Of a stretch of 24,519 nucleotides of DNA, positions 1 through 8,709 are shown one piece after another (position 1 is the first letter of the stretch; the number at the start of each line of letters is the position of its first letter). Source of the stretch: an uncultured Mucilaginibacter sp. (GTDB taxonomy: Bacteria; Bacteroidota; Bacteroidia; Sphingobacteriales; Sphingobacteriaceae). The notes beneath the pieces are model-generated. The model did not search any database. It saw nothing but the letters and a program-made list of their open reading frames with translations, and had not been told where the DNA came from. Where the stretch lies: positions 1 to 24,519 of the forward strand of contig NZ_CAMLOV010000078.1 in the NCBI RefSeq assembly GCF_946481715.1, written 5' to 3'. The translations under genes were made by a program, and so were the position numbers.

Positions 1-55
1 TAAATACATAACAGGATTATATCAAAATCTGTAAACTTTTTTTAGGACGATACAA

Positions 56-210
56 TTTCTACCAACCAGCCGTTCCTATGGAACGAAGTACTATTTCATT
101 CCTTCGGGATGTTTTGTTGGTAGAAAAACACATTCAGCATTCAACGTTCCATCGGAACGTCTGGTGAATTTGCCCCATGTCCCATCATAGGCTATTATCC
201 TTTAAAGGAT
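56..210. repeat. Cluster of short REP-like hairpins
   Basis: The gene-free first 300 bases hold several small palindromes. CGTTCC/GGAACG with a TAT loop lies at 71-85, CATTCC/GGGATG (one G:T pair) with a TTC loop at 97-111, ACGTTCC/GGAACGT with an ATC loop at 144-160, and ATCCTTTAAAGGAT at 197-210. The first two sit inside an outer 11-bp inverted repeat, TTTCTACCAAC at 56-66 against GTTGGTAGAAA at 115-125. The shared TTCC-NNN-GGAA form and outer arms suggest a REP-type extragenic element, a structure often tied to Y1 (RAYT) transposases in other genomes. No transposase gene is in the window. Confidence 0.6.
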
Positions 211-243
211 GTACTAAAAACGTTGCATCTTCTTTTTATTTAA

Positions 244-271
244 TTGATACGAAATTAATTACATATATTTA
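244..271 (+). promoter_or_regulatory. Possible promoter of lipoprotein gene
   Basis: TTG at 244-246 and TATATTTA at 264-271 loosely resemble the Bacteroidota TTTG / TAnnTTTG pair, but the spacer is 17 nt and the -7 box ends in A rather than G. It lies about 30 nt upstream of the ATG at 302. Confidence 0.25.
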
Positions 272-301
272 AGCCTCTAAAATTTAAACTATTGGGGCTA
301 T

Positions 302-1000
302 ATGAAAAAACTATACTTTAAGATATTTGCTGTTTTGTTGCTTACAGTTGCTATTGCCGGCTGTAAATTAGATGCACCGGTTTACCCGGATAGTTTGACT
401 GCCGGTACTGGCACCGGAACAGGAACTGGAACTGGCACTGGAACCGGAACCGGGACAGGGACAGGGACAGGGACAGGCACTGGAACGGGAACTGGAACTG
501 GAACTGGAACGGGTACTGGAACCGGGACAGGCACTGGTACCGGAACCGGGACAGGCACGGGTACCGGGACAGGCACGGGTACCGGGACAGGCACGGGAAC
601 TGGAACACCTATCGAAAATACGGGTGAAGGCCTTGCCATTGGTGCGGAAAACACCATTCAAATTCAATTTAAAGCAGGCGGCCCAATTAAAACCTACAAA
701 AACAACCTTGGTGTTACATCGCTTTTTGGTACAGGCGGTATCGTAGCAATTGAAAGCACAACTGATACATTTATAATGGGTTTCCTTGGTGCAACGCCGG
801 GCACTTATGATATTAGTGATATACAAGTAGGCAACTATTTCTTGGACCTCAGCCAATCTGGGAAGGTTAAGGTAACATCCTTTTCATTCAATTCTACCAC
901 GTTCAAGGGCGCGGCTAAAGGCACCTTCAGTGTAGATTTAACAGATGATAAGGGTGTGGTATTTCCGCATGTTATCGGCTCCTTCAACATAAAAATGTAA
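302..1000 (+). CDS. Lipoprotein with 34 Gly-Thr dipeptide repeats
   Basis: The 232-residue protein opens with a lipoprotein signal peptide: KK, a hydrophobic stretch, and an AIAGC lipobox placing the lipidated cysteine at residue 21. A short linker follows, then residues 35-102 are an uninterrupted run of 34 Gly-Thr dipeptides encoded by a GGNACN hexanucleotide array (404-607). The last 130 residues (103-232) have normal composition, look beta-rich, and match no family I recognise. The likely location is the outer membrane, with the GT tract as a flexible, possibly O-glycosylated stalk for the C-terminal domain (inference). ATG 302 is chosen because the signal peptide begins there. The gene stands alone, and its function is unknown. 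Confidence 0.85.
   Translation: MKKLYFKIFAVLLLTVAIAGCKLDAPVYPDSLTAGTGTGTGTGTGTGTGTGTGTGTGTGTGTGTGTGTGTGTGTGTGTGTGTGTGTGTGTGTGTGTGTGTGTPIENTGEGLAIGAENTIQIQFKAGGPIKTYKNNLGVTSLFGTGGIVAIESTTDTFIMGFLGATPGTYDISDIQVGNYFLDLSQSGKVKVTSFSFNSTTFKGAAKGTFSVDLTDDKGVVFPHVIGSFNIKM
404..607 (+). repeat. GGNACN hexanucleotide tandem array (34 units)
   Basis: A coding minisatellite of 34 GGNACN units. Third positions vary in the first part, but 545-598 is three successive copies of one 18-nt unit, the first two identical and the third differing only at its last base. A further one-mismatch copy is at 521-538. That homogeneity points to recent unit duplication. Any change by whole units is a multiple of 6 nt, so the reading frame survives. 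Confidence 0.95.
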
Positions 1001-1036
1001 TCAGAAGCTGGGCAACTGTTGTTTATTGGGCGTAAT

Positions 1037-1067
1037 TTTGTTTATTAAAAATTAGGTGCTACCTTTG
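1037..1067 (+). promoter_or_regulatory. Bacteroidota-type promoter for MFS gene
   Basis: TTTG at 1037-1040, a 19-nt spacer, and TACCTTTG at 1060-1067 match the TTTG-N19/21-TAnnTTTG consensus exactly. The box ends 41 nt before the proposed TTG start of the transporter at 1109. Confidence 0.75.
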
Positions 1068-1108
1068 CGCCTTAGTGTATTTTTTACACCATTAAAAATA
1101 AGCAATAT

Positions 1109-2257
1109 TTGGACGCTGTAATTTCAAAATATAATTATCCGAAAACAACCCTTCGCGTAGCGGTTGCCGCCATGTTTTTTATGACGGGCCTGTGCTTTGC
1201 CAGTTGGACATCGCGCATAGCCACCATACAGCAAACACTCGATCTGTCGGAAGCGCAATTGGGAGGAGTTTTGTTTGCATTGCCTGTTGGGTTAATGTGT
1301 TCCCTCCCGTTTTCGGGCTGGGTTATTACCAAAATTGGTAGCCGCAACTTGCTAATAGCAGCACTAATTGTTTACAGCATTACGCTGGTTAGCCTCGGGC
1401 TTGCCCAAAACACCTTGCAGCTTGTTATTTGCCTGGTGGTGTTTGGCTTTAGCAGTAATTCGGTAAACATATCTGTAAACACTCAGGCAGTAGCTGCCGA
1501 AGAGTTGTACCAGCGCCCCATTTTAGCCTCTTTCCATGGGTTGTGGAGCCTCGCCGGGTTCACAGGCGGGCTTATCGGCGTTTTTATGATGCATTTGCAA
1601 ATGCCGCCGGTAAAGCACTTTGCCATCATACTCGCTGCCATTGTCATTGCAGTTATTGTTACGCTGCCTTATTTAAAAAACGATAAGGTAGTAAATACCG
1701 GGCCGGTGTTTGTAATGCCCGATAATTCGCTTATCAAATTAGGCGCAATAGCGTTTTGCTCGATGATATGCGAGGGGGCTATGTTCGACTGGAGCGTTAT
1801 TTACTTTAAAAAAGTGGTATTGGCCCCTACCGACTGGATAGGTGCCGGCTTTACGGCCTTTATGGCCACCATGGCCTTGGGCCGTTTTGTGGCTGATGGT
1901 TTTGCTCATCGCTTTGGCTTAAAGCGTACCATGCAGCTCAGTGGCATACTTACCGCAACCGGGCTGCTTATTGCAGTTATCTTCCCTTATTTTTATACGG
2001 CATTAATTGGGTTCCTGTTTGTGGGTGCGGGTGTATCATCCGTTGTGCCTATGGTGTACAGCGCGGCCGGCAAATCAAAAACAATGGCGCCCGGTGTTGC
2101 ATTAGCGGCAGTATCTACCCTTGGTTTTATGGGGTTTTTAATTGGCCCGCCAATCATTGGCTTTATAGCGGGATTAGCTTCTTTACGGGCCTCCTTTACA
2201 CTGATAGCCATGATGGGAATTTGCGTTGCCGTTGTATCAACCAAAGCAAAAATTTAA
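1109..2257 (+). CDS. MFS transporter, YbjJ-like
   Basis: A 382-residue integral membrane protein with about twelve hydrophobic segments, the usual length of a major facilitator. The TM2-TM3 loop carries a degenerate MFS signature (SGWVITKIGSRN), and the second half contains FCSMICEGAMFDWS, a pattern I associate with YbjJ-type inner-membrane transporters. The substrate cannot be read from sequence. The start is TTG at 1109; the first ATG in frame (1171) would cut into the first membrane helix, so TTG is preferred. A consensus promoter lies just upstream. The stop codon overlaps that of the convergent downstream gene within the bases TTAA. Confidence 0.85.
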   Translation: MDAVISKYNYPKTTLRVAVAAMFFMTGLCFASWTSRIATIQQTLDLSEAQLGGVLFALPVGLMCSLPFSGWVITKIGSRNLLIAALIVYSITLVSLGLAQNTLQLVICLVVFGFSSNSVNISVNTQAVAAEELYQRPILASFHGLWSLAGFTGGLIGVFMMHLQMPPVKHFAIILAAIVIAVIVTLPYLKNDKVVNTGPVFVMPDNSLIKLGAIAFCSMICEGAMFDWSVIYFKKVVLAPTDWIGAGFTAFMATMALGRFVADGFAHRFGLKRTMQLSGILTATGLLIAVIFPYFYTALIGFLFVGAGVSSVVPMVYSAAGKSKTMAPGVALAAVSTLGFMGFLIGPPIIGFIAGLASLRASFTLIAMMGICVAVVSTKAKI

Positions 2258-2523
2258 GCCTCGTTCAAATCGGCGTCGCCGGGATTCAATACATATTCAA
2301 AATTTTCGTACCCATTGTGAAAACGGAATTTCAGCCGTTCTTTGGGCACGTTAATGTCTAAAGAAATTGCTGCCAAAGTTTCGGGCAGGTTATCTCTAAT
2401 CAATTTCAGATCGGTAACATGGGGCATTTCTATATGGATGTCCTCGCCTACCGGTTCTATTTTCCATCCCTGTAAATTAGCAGCAGCCAATACATCTATC
2501 CATTTTTGCTGGTACGCATTCAT
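2254..2523 (-). CDS. Small conserved-looking unknown protein
   Basis: The probable product is 89 residues from ATG 2523 (MNAYQQKWIDVL) or 91 from ATG 2529; the reading frame remains open further upstream only by running into an intergenic repeat, so longer starts are unlikely. The composition is that of a soluble acidic protein with no signal peptide or membrane helix. The ordered pattern (IHIEMPHVTD, INVPKERLKFRF) looks like a genuine fold, but I recognise no family. It converges with the MFS gene and overlaps it by 4 nt (TTAA gives both stops). No clear promoter or ribosome-binding site was seen. Confidence 0.6.
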   Translation of the reverse strand: MNAYQQKWIDVLAAANLQGWKIEPVGEDIHIEMPHVTDLKLIRDNLPETLAAISLDINVPKERLKFRFHNGYENFEYVLNPGDADLNEA

Positions 2524-2592
2524 AAGCATCGTGTTTGTGCTTATGGGAACAGGCGGGCGGGAGGAAAGTTTTAGGGAAAAGCCATAACCACG

Positions 2593-2740
2593 CGTCATTG
2601 AAGGAACGAAGACAACCGACCGAAGGGAGCTCATTGATTCCTAAGCGAAAAAATAGAACATCAATAATCTCTCGATAAGCAGAGCGACTTGCATAGCAGA
2701 TTGTCCTGTGTAGAGATTGCTTCGTACCTCGCAATGACGT
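2593..2740. repeat. Composite inverted repeat (BIME-like)
   Basis: Two related units face each other. CGTCATTGAAGGAACGAAG at 2593-2611 matches the reverse complement of 2720-2739 (20 nt) with two mismatches and one gap. On the minus strand the right unit translates to the SLRGTKQSL peptide, a hallmark of mis-annotated dispersed intergenic repeats in many bacterial genomes (established knowledge, recalled rather than searched). This fills the gap between the small gene and the epimerase gene; no gene is supported inside it. Confidence 0.65.
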
Positions 2741-2794
2741 GATGGATAATGGGGATGGCGAAAAGAAAAAATCCAAAAAATCATATAAATCCGC

Positions 2795-3991
2795 TCAATC
2801 CCGGTTCAGACGCCTCATCACCTCCAAACAAGCCCTGCTATTATGGTAAGGGCATTTCCAAAGGCCGGCTTTGTCTTCGGTGGCCATTACGCTGCCATTG
2901 GCATAGATGCCCCAATGCCATTCGCCGTGCTTTTTATCAAGGAGGTGTTCCTTCACAAACTCCCAACTGCCGATGGATAGCTTTAGCCATTTTTCGTCGC
3001 CGGTTATTTGGCAGGTATTGTAAAAACCTACCATTGCTTCTGCCTGCGGCCACCAGTGTTTCTCTTTTACGAGGTGATCGGTTGATGGCTCATATTCGTA
3101 CCAAAGCCCGCCGTCGGCATCAATGCCTTCCAGTGTTGCTTCGGATATCGCTAAACACAGTGCCTTTGTCTTCTCAACCAGTTCGGTGTGATGAATTGCC
3201 TCGGCAGCTTCCAGCATCAGCCAGGTTGCCTCGATGTCGTGCCCGTAGGATATGATGTCCGATTTGGCGTTCCATTCCTCATCAAAAAACAAAATAAGGT
3301 GCTTGGTTTTGCTATCAATGATATGATCGGTAAAATTATACAGCAGGGTTTCTATCTGCGCCCTCAAACCTTCATCGGGCCAAATAGTGTACAGTGTGGT
3401 GTATGCCTCCAAAACATGAAGGTGGGTATTCATGCTCTTTTTTTCGTTGGCATCTTTAGCGCTTAAGCGCAGATCGGCTAAGGGTTGCCAGTCGCGGGTA
3501 AAAGCTTCCAGGTAGCCGGTGTTTTCGGCGTCGTAACTTTTCTCTACCAATAAATGGTATAGCTTTTTGGCTTCTTCCAGTACATTTTCTTCGCCTGTTG
3601 CCTTGTAAAATTCGCTGAGCGCATAAATAGTAAAAGCAGATGCGTACACCTGCTTTTTGGTATCTAAAGGGTGGCCCTCGCCATCAACCGTCCAGTAAAC
3701 GCCGCCATGTTCGTCATCAATAAAATGGTTGATAATATACATGTAGGCAATAGTAGCCACACCTAAATATAGCGCGTTATGGGTTTGGTTATAAGCCGCC
3801 GAAAAGCTCCACAGTATCCTTGCATTCAGTACCGAGCCCTTTGGCGAACCCGGGATAACTTTGTTATTGCTATCTATCTTGCCAAAAAACCCGCGAGCCC
3901 GCTCATCGATCGTATTATCTACCCAATAATTTAGGATGTTCTCCAATTCCTCTTCAAGCTCCGCTTTATAACCGCTTAATGTACCGCTCAT
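2795..3991 (-). CDS. AGE-family cellobiose/mannobiose 2-epimerase
   Basis: A 398-residue protein of the N-acylglucosamine 2-epimerase (AGE) fold, an (alpha/alpha)6 barrel. The expected catalytic histidines are all visible: His190 in MNTHLHVLEAY, His251 in SYGHDIEATW and His383 in CPYHNSRACLE. Arg58 (LNARILW) and Trp313-314 (HWWPQAEAM) line the sugar site in characterised members. In this family these motifs mark cellobiose 2-epimerases, whose physiological reaction in mannan users is beta-1,4-mannobiose to mannosyl-glucose. It is the last gene of the operon, starting 5 nt after the GH130 stop, with AAAGG upstream of the ATG. There is no signal peptide, so it is cytoplasmic. The neighbouring phosphorylase, which consumes its product, makes the assignment strong. 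Confidence 0.92.
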   Translation of the reverse strand: MSGTLSGYKAELEEELENILNYWVDNTIDERARGFFGKIDSNNKVIPGSPKGSVLNARILWSFSAAYNQTHNALYLGVATIAYMYIINHFIDDEHGGVYWTVDGEGHPLDTKKQVYASAFTIYALSEFYKATGEENVLEEAKKLYHLLVEKSYDAENTGYLEAFTRDWQPLADLRLSAKDANEKKSMNTHLHVLEAYTTLYTIWPDEGLRAQIETLLYNFTDHIIDSKTKHLILFFDEEWNAKSDIISYGHDIEATWLMLEAAEAIHHTELVEKTKALCLAISEATLEGIDADGGLWYEYEPSTDHLVKEKHWWPQAEAMVGFYNTCQITGDEKWLKLSIGSWEFVKEHLLDKKHGEWHWGIYANGSVMATEDKAGLWKCPYHNSRACLEVMRRLNRD

Positions 3992-3996
3992 TACCT

Positions 3997-5181
3997 TTAA
4001 ACCAGCTCTTGTAACGTTTTGTTGTTATTAATAATGGTATTCAGCGTGTTTACGGATGCGGCCGAACGCAAGCCATCGGCGGGGGTGTTCATCACGTAAT
4101 CCAGCAGTTTATCTACCGTAGTAGTTGCCACATGCATACGGGTATCTGATGATGCGTAGTAAATAAACACGGTATCGTCCTCGTCTTTTATCCATCCATT
4201 ACAGAACGCTACGTTGCTTACGTCGCCAACGCGTTCGGCACCTTCGGGTGCCAAAAAATAGCCGGCGGGCTTGTAAAGTACCTTGGTCAGATCATTCAGA
4301 TCCGTCATAAACATATATAGCGTATAGCGTAAGCCCGCAGCAGTATTGCGTACCCCGTGCGCCAGGTGCAGCCAACCTTTGTCAGTTTTTATAGGCGTTG
4401 GGCCCTGCCCGTTCTTGGCCTCGTAAACGGTATGGTATTGCTTATTGTCTATAATGGTTTCCTCATCCACCACAGCATTTTTCATGTTATCGCAAAGCCC
4501 GAAGCCGATGCCTCCACCCTTTCCGGCGCTGATGAACCCATCCTGCGGGCGGGTGTACAACGCGTATTTGCCATCCACAAACTCGGGGTGCAGTACCACG
4601 TTGCGTTGTTGCGGTGAGTTGGTTTTAAGGTCGGCAAGGCGTTCCCAAATCAGCAGGTCTTTAGTGCGGGCAATGCCGCAGGCGGCTATAGCCATGCTTT
4701 GATCGTGCGGTGGTGCCGCCGGGTCGCGCCTTTCGGTACAAAAGAGGCCATAGATCCAGCCATCTTCGTGTGCGGTGAGGCGCATATCGTACAGGTTAGT
4801 ATCGGGTTCATCTGTTTCGGGCATGGTAACCGGGTTCTCCCAAAAGGTAAAATGGCTTATCCCGTTTGGGCTTTCGGCTACCGCGAAGAAGGACTTGCGG
4901 TCGGCCCCTTCCACTCTTGCCACCATCAGGTATTTGCCGTTGAGCTTGATGGCACCGGCGTTAAACGCAGCGTTTATACCGAAACGCTCCATCAGGTAGG
5001 GGTTGGTATCGGGGTTTAGGTCGTACTTCCAATTAACCGGGGCATGGGCAGCTGTAAGCACCGGGTTTTTGTACCGGTCGAAAACGCCGTTGCCCAGGCC
5101 GTCTATCTCGTTAGGGGTATCTATCAGATGCTGGTATGCCGCTTGTAGTTGCGCCAGCCTGTTTTTAAATGTAGGGGTCAT
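3997..5181 (-). CDS. GH130 4-O-beta-D-mannosyl-D-glucose phosphorylase
   Basis: A 394-residue glycoside hydrolase family 130 protein, a five-bladed propeller phosphorylase. It contains the family motifs [19 protein letters not shown] (39-57), [14 protein letters not shown] (67-80), [19 protein letters not shown] (89-107) and YDMRLT with Asp132, the expected proton donor (Asp131 in the Bacteroides fragilis enzyme). It is expected to split mannosyl-glucose with phosphate into alpha-mannose 1-phosphate and glucose in the cytoplasm. It lies 8 nt after the symporter and 5 nt before the epimerase, the same grouping described for B. fragilis mannan catabolism. The length agrees with that of the characterised phosphorylase. 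A GH130 mannooligosaccharide phosphorylase is the main alternative. Confidence 0.92.
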   Translation of the reverse strand: MTPTFKNRLAQLQAAYQHLIDTPNEIDGLGNGVFDRYKNPVLTAAHAPVNWKYDLNPDTNPYLMERFGINAAFNAGAIKLNGKYLMVARVEGADRKSFFAVAESPNGISHFTFWENPVTMPETDEPDTNLYDMRLTAHEDGWIYGLFCTERRDPAAPPHDQSMAIAACGIARTKDLLIWERLADLKTNSPQQRNVVLHPEFVDGKYALYTRPQDGFISAGKGGGIGFGLCDNMKNAVVDEETIIDNKQYHTVYEAKNGQGPTPIKTDKGWLHLAHGVRNTAAGLRYTLYMFMTDLNDLTKVLYKPAGYFLAPEGAERVGDVSNVAFCNGWIKDEDDTVFIYYASSDTRMHVATTTVDKLLDYVMNTPADGLRSAASVNTLNTIINNNKTLQELV

Positions 5182-5189
5182 ATAATGTA

Positions 5190-7037
5190 TTAGTATTCGT
5201 TTAGTTTATTCCACCAGGTTTTCTTTAGTATAACCATCATCACCACCAAAATGCTTAGGGTAATTAGTAAAGGCGAGTGCTGCCCCAGCACCAGGTACAT
5301 TGGCAATATGGTAAGGCAGCATTGAGCAATGGTGCCAATAACCACGTTGAACATGTTGATTTTAAAGTTTTTGTTCGGCTGAAAGGATGGGTCGTTTGCT
5401 AACGCGATCTGTTTAACCGGCTCCCAAAAACCCCATGGCCGTACGTTGGTGTAAAAGGATTGCAGTACCGCCATATCTGTAGCCGGCGCAGCATACGAGC
5501 CGATAACCGAGCCTGCCAGCGAAAAGGCGAAAAGTACGGGGAACCAGTAAAGCAGTTGCCCGTCGGGGATGTACCCATACGTAACCAACACCGAAGATGC
5601 CATTGCCGCCAAAATACCGGTTAGCATCCCCCAGAAAAAACCATTGGCATTAAAGCGCCACCAATGCCATTTAAGCACGTTAGCGGCTATGTAGCCACCA
5701 TACAGGGCAGATACGATCCATTGCAGCACGCTGTTGATATCCTTCACAAAAAAGCCAAGGAAAACGCCTAAAGCCACCACAACCACACCTACCAGGTAAT
5801 TCATACCGATGATTTTTTTGGTGGATGCCTCGGGATTTACATATTTGATGTAGATATCGTTAACGATATAAGCCTGCGCCGCATTCATAGTGCCGCTAAA
5901 GGTGCTCATGAAAGCGCCAAGCAAGCCGGCAAGCAGCAGCCCTACCAGCCCAACCGGCAGGAAATTATTGATAACTGCGGGTAGTATGCGTTCAAAATCG
6001 ATATTGCCGGCACCATCGGCCAGGTTCATCTGGTGGTAATAGATAAGCCCCAAAGCCGTTAAGCTGATGATAAGCGTATAGCGGATAGGCAGTAGGATAA
6101 CACTCACAAAGCCATTCATTTTACTGGCCTCCTCGGGCGAGCGGGTGCTCAGTATCTTTTGCATATCGTAGTTTGGCGCAGGGCCGGCTAATGCTGCAAA
6201 GAAGCCTTTAAAGGTCATCATCATAAAGAAATAGGCGAACAACGAATAGCCGTCGCTCTTGATCTTCAGGTTCACCTCTTTAATAACATTCGACCAGTCC
6301 ATCCCTAAATGCTTGCCAAAAAATGGCGTATACCAGCCATTTGGCACATTGAGTTTATGGCTGGCGAGTTGCTCCGCTGCAATAAAGCCGATCCAAATGC
6401 AGGCCACCGTCATGATGCCGTATTTTACCATATCGCCGGTTACGATGCTGTGCATCCCCCCGATAATGGAGTAGAACATAGCAAACAGCGTGAAGATGAT
6501 GCCGTATATATGTGGCACATATTGCGGTGCCACATCAAAAGGGACGTAGCCTTTAATAAGGTCCCAGGGAATAAAGATCTCGATAAACTTACCAAGCCCG
6601 ATAAACCCGTAAGCCATAAAACCAAGGCAGCTAAGCAAGGCGAAGGCTATCACCACCAGGTGCGAACTGGTTACCCCTGCCCCTGTTTTACCGAAGCGGG
6701 TTGCCAGCCATTCGGCACCTGTAGTAGCATTAGATCGGCGCAGCCAGCGCGATAGGTACATCATCAAAAATACCTGGTTAAACACCGGCCAAAGCCAGGG
6801 TATCCAGATACTCTTCATACCATAAACAAAGCAAAGGCTCACCATCCACATGGTGCCGCTGATATCAAACATGTCCGAAGCGTCGCTCAGCCCCAGTTTA
6901 TACCAGGGTAGCGATTTACCGCCCAGCATGTAGCTGTCCTTATTTTCGCGGGCCTTTTTGCGGTACCACAACCCAATGAAAATAGTGCTGAGTAGGTACA
7001 GTACAATAATGGAAATATCAATCAGGGTCAATCTCAT
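5190..7037 (-). CDS. SSS-family Na+:sugar symporter (likely mannobiose)
   Basis: A 615-residue sodium:solute symporter (SSF domain, about 14 hydrophobic segments) in the inner membrane. The N-terminus shows the family pattern of a membrane helix, a [16 protein letters not shown] loop (36-51) and the [14 protein letters not shown] stretch (51-64). It is the first gene of the operon with GH130 and the epimerase, so beta-1,4-mannobiose or a related glucomannan disaccharide is the likely cargo (inference from context). Its upstream region holds one arm of the 38-nt inverted repeat and a TAnnTTTG box. ATG 7037 begins directly at the first membrane segment. Confidence 0.88.
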   Translation of the reverse strand: MRLTLIDISIIVLYLLSTIFIGLWYRKKARENKDSYMLGGKSLPWYKLGLSDASDMFDISGTMWMVSLCFVYGMKSIWIPWLWPVFNQVFLMMYLSRWLRRSNATTGAEWLATRFGKTGAGVTSSHLVVIAFALLSCLGFMAYGFIGLGKFIEIFIPWDLIKGYVPFDVAPQYVPHIYGIIFTLFAMFYSIIGGMHSIVTGDMVKYGIMTVACIWIGFIAAEQLASHKLNVPNGWYTPFFGKHLGMDWSNVIKEVNLKIKSDGYSLFAYFFMMMTFKGFFAALAGPAPNYDMQKILSTRSPEEASKMNGFVSVILLPIRYTLIISLTALGLIYYHQMNLADGAGNIDFERILPAVINNFLPVGLVGLLLAGLLGAFMSTFSGTMNAAQAYIVNDIYIKYVNPEASTKKIIGMNYLVGVVVVALGVFLGFFVKDINSVLQWIVSALYGGYIAANVLKWHWWRFNANGFFWGMLTGILAAMASSVLVTYGYIPDGQLLYWFPVLFAFSLAGSVIGSYAAPATDMAVLQSFYTNVRPWGFWEPVKQIALANDPSFQPNKNFKINMFNVVIGTIAQCCLTILPMYLVLGQHSPLLITLSILVVMMVILKKTWWNKLNEY

Positions 7038-7074
7038 TTATCAGGGATTTACTTTTTAAAGGACAGCAAAGAAT

Positions 7075-7112
7075 ACCACAGAAAATCAAAGAAAAACACC
7101 GATTTTTCTCCG
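7075..7112 (+). repeat. 38-nt inverted repeat flanking araC-like gene, left arm
   Basis: These 38 nt are identical to the reverse complement of 8380-8417, read base by base. Similarity continues more weakly inward (TTTTC and ACGG with one gap). The arm lies 38 nt upstream of the symporter ATG, in the operon leader or promoter. Confidence 0.95.
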
Positions 7113-7173
7113 ATTTTCAACGGTTTTTTAGGCGTTTTTTGCTCTTTTCCGGTCACTGCTAACTGGCTTGAAG

Positions 7174-7181
7174 CAAAAGTA
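7174..7181 (-). promoter_or_regulatory. Possible -7 box for symporter operon
   Basis: On the minus strand this reads TACTTTTG, a match to TAnnTTTG. The nearest TTG (7197-7199) is only 15 nt away rather than 19-21, so the -33 element is weak. If used, the mRNA leader would be about 130 nt and would include the 38-nt repeat arm. Confidence 0.4.
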
Positions 7182-7288
7182 GATGGTTACCACTCCCAAC
7201 TATAATACTATTTTAACCAAACATTGATTTATCTGCACATATTGCGTAGCCTACCCATTCCAAATCTTCAAACTAGCTCACCTCCAAA

Positions 7289-8164
7289 TTAAATAAACAC
7301 CCGGTTGCCGGTGTACGTTTCGCGGAACTCTTTGGGGATGCAGAATTTCTTGCGTTTAAAAATGCGATTGAAGTTAGAGATATTGTTAAAACCGCATTTA
7401 TAGGCAATCTCGGCTACGGTGGTGGTGCTTTCTATCAGCATGCGGGAGGCGTGGCCGAGGCGGATCTCGTTCAGGCTATCTATAAACGTTTTCCCGGTGC
7501 GTTTTTTGATGAAGCGGCTGAAGGAGGCATCGGGCATGTTGGCTATTTTGGCAACTTCGGCGAGGGTTACTTGCTTGTTGTAGTTGGCGTTCATATACTC
7601 GAACACCTTTTCTATACGGCGGCTGTTGTAGTTGAATTTATCGTTGGCGAAGCTGAGATCGGATAAAGCCTTCATATTGCGGCTGATTGAGAGGTCGTGC
7701 AGGATGCTCATAAGCTCCAGTACCGAATCGAACCCGTTCTTCTTATCCAGCGACTGCAGCCTGGCGCGTATAGCGCTCACCGTCTCTGGCGGGAAGGCGA
7801 TGCCGCGCTGGCTCCTGTCCAGCATGGCCTTTACAAAGCTCATCTGGTTACGCTTCAGGAATTTATCATCAAACAGGTCCTTGTGGAACTGTATGGTTAC
7901 CTCGGTAATAGCCTCGCTTTTGGCCTGGTGGGTAAACCAGGCATGGTATAGGTTGGGGCCGATGAGTACCAGTTCCAGGTCGTCAATTACCTCAATACTG
8001 CCGCCTACAACGCGTTTTGCCCCTTTAGCATTGATGATGAGGTTCAGCTCATACTCCTCATGGTAATGCAACGGAAAATCGAACTTGGCCTTCACCCGGC
8101 TAAAAATGGTAAAACAATCGCTCGGGGTAAGCGGGGTAATCTCGCGCATCACATTACTCAACAT
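7289..8164 (-). CDS. AraC-family transcriptional regulator
   Basis: A 291-residue two-domain regulator. The N-terminal half (about 25-80) is a cupin sugar-sensing domain with FPLHYHEEYELNLI and a second His in NLYHAW. The C-terminal region (about 183-285) is the double helix-turn-helix, with TLAEVAKIANMPDASFSRF (200-218) and TTVAEIAYKCGFNNISNFNR (248-267). It is cytoplasmic and DNA-binding. It lies upstream of, and in the same orientation as, the mannobiose operon, separated by 251 nt, so it is the obvious candidate regulator (inference). Its gene is bracketed by perfect 38-nt inverted repeats, one in its own upstream region and one in the operon's. Confidence 0.9.
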   Translation of the reverse strand: MLSNVMREITPLTPSDCFTIFSRVKAKFDFPLHYHEEYELNLIINAKGAKRVVGGSIEVIDDLELVLIGPNLYHAWFTHQAKSEAITEVTIQFHKDLFDDKFLKRNQMSFVKAMLDRSQRGIAFPPETVSAIRARLQSLDKKNGFDSVLELMSILHDLSISRNMKALSDLSFANDKFNYNSRRIEKVFEYMNANYNKQVTLAEVAKIANMPDASFSRFIKKRTGKTFIDSLNEIRLGHASRMLIESTTTVAEIAYKCGFNNISNFNRIFKRKKFCIPKEFRETYTGNRVFI

Positions 8165-8379
8165 AGGCTATTTTACTTTGCAGGTTTACAATGAAAGTAT
8201 GATACGAATTTAACATATAAATATTATATTAATGAAATATCACCAGAAAAGAATCGTTTTTTACCCCAAATCCGCTCCAAAAAGGCTCATTTTTGGCAAA
8301 AAAATGGTCAATTTAACCTCAAAAATCCACCATTTTTGGCGTCTTTTTGACCGTTTTTGGTACTTTTTGCCGTGAAAAC

Positions 8380-8417
8380 CGGAGAAAAATCGGTGTTTTT
8401 CTTTGATTTTCTGTGGT
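8380..8417 (-). repeat. 38-nt inverted repeat flanking araC-like gene, right arm
   Basis: Perfect reverse complement of 7075-7112. It lies 216 nt upstream of the araC-like start codon, in the region between that gene and mlaE. Confidence 0.95.
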
Positions 8418-8709
8418 TTTTCGGGTCGTTTTATGGGCTTATCTTCGGGCTGCTTTCCGGGCTGTCTTCCGGGTTTATCTTTTTAAAATCCCTGCAAAAA
8501 TTGCCTTGCCGGCCCGGTCCCGGCCGCCCCTAATCCCGGGCCTGCCGGGCCTAAATTACCCCTTGCATATCTTCTACTTTTATTTCAAATTTACACCGGC
8601 TTACAACCCCTGGCTATGGGCCTAAAACCCGATGGCCTACAATGTGTAATAATCACTCCCCGGTTAAAACATTTTGCGCCCTTGCCTATTCTATATCTTG
8701 TATTAGTTA

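Noticed and set aside
404..607. Regular repeats that could be read as a CRISPR or as Val-Pro repeat proteins on the opposite strand
   Set aside because: The array has no spacers, and the unit is a coding hexanucleotide in frame with a lipoprotein signal peptide; the opposite-strand frames are mirror images of it.
2524..2634. N-terminal extension of the small gene at 2254-2523 up to 2634
   Set aside because: The added residues come from the left unit of the inverted repeat and low-complexity sequence; the protein-like pattern starts at MNAYQQKW.
2477..2776. 99-codon minus-strand open frame with SLRGTKQSL peptide
   Set aside because: It is translation of a dispersed intergenic repeat, not a gene.
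8413..8625. 70-codon open frame between the araC-like gene and mlaE
   Set aside because: It begins inside the 38-nt repeat, crosses a GC-rich repetitive block, and shows no domain or signal.
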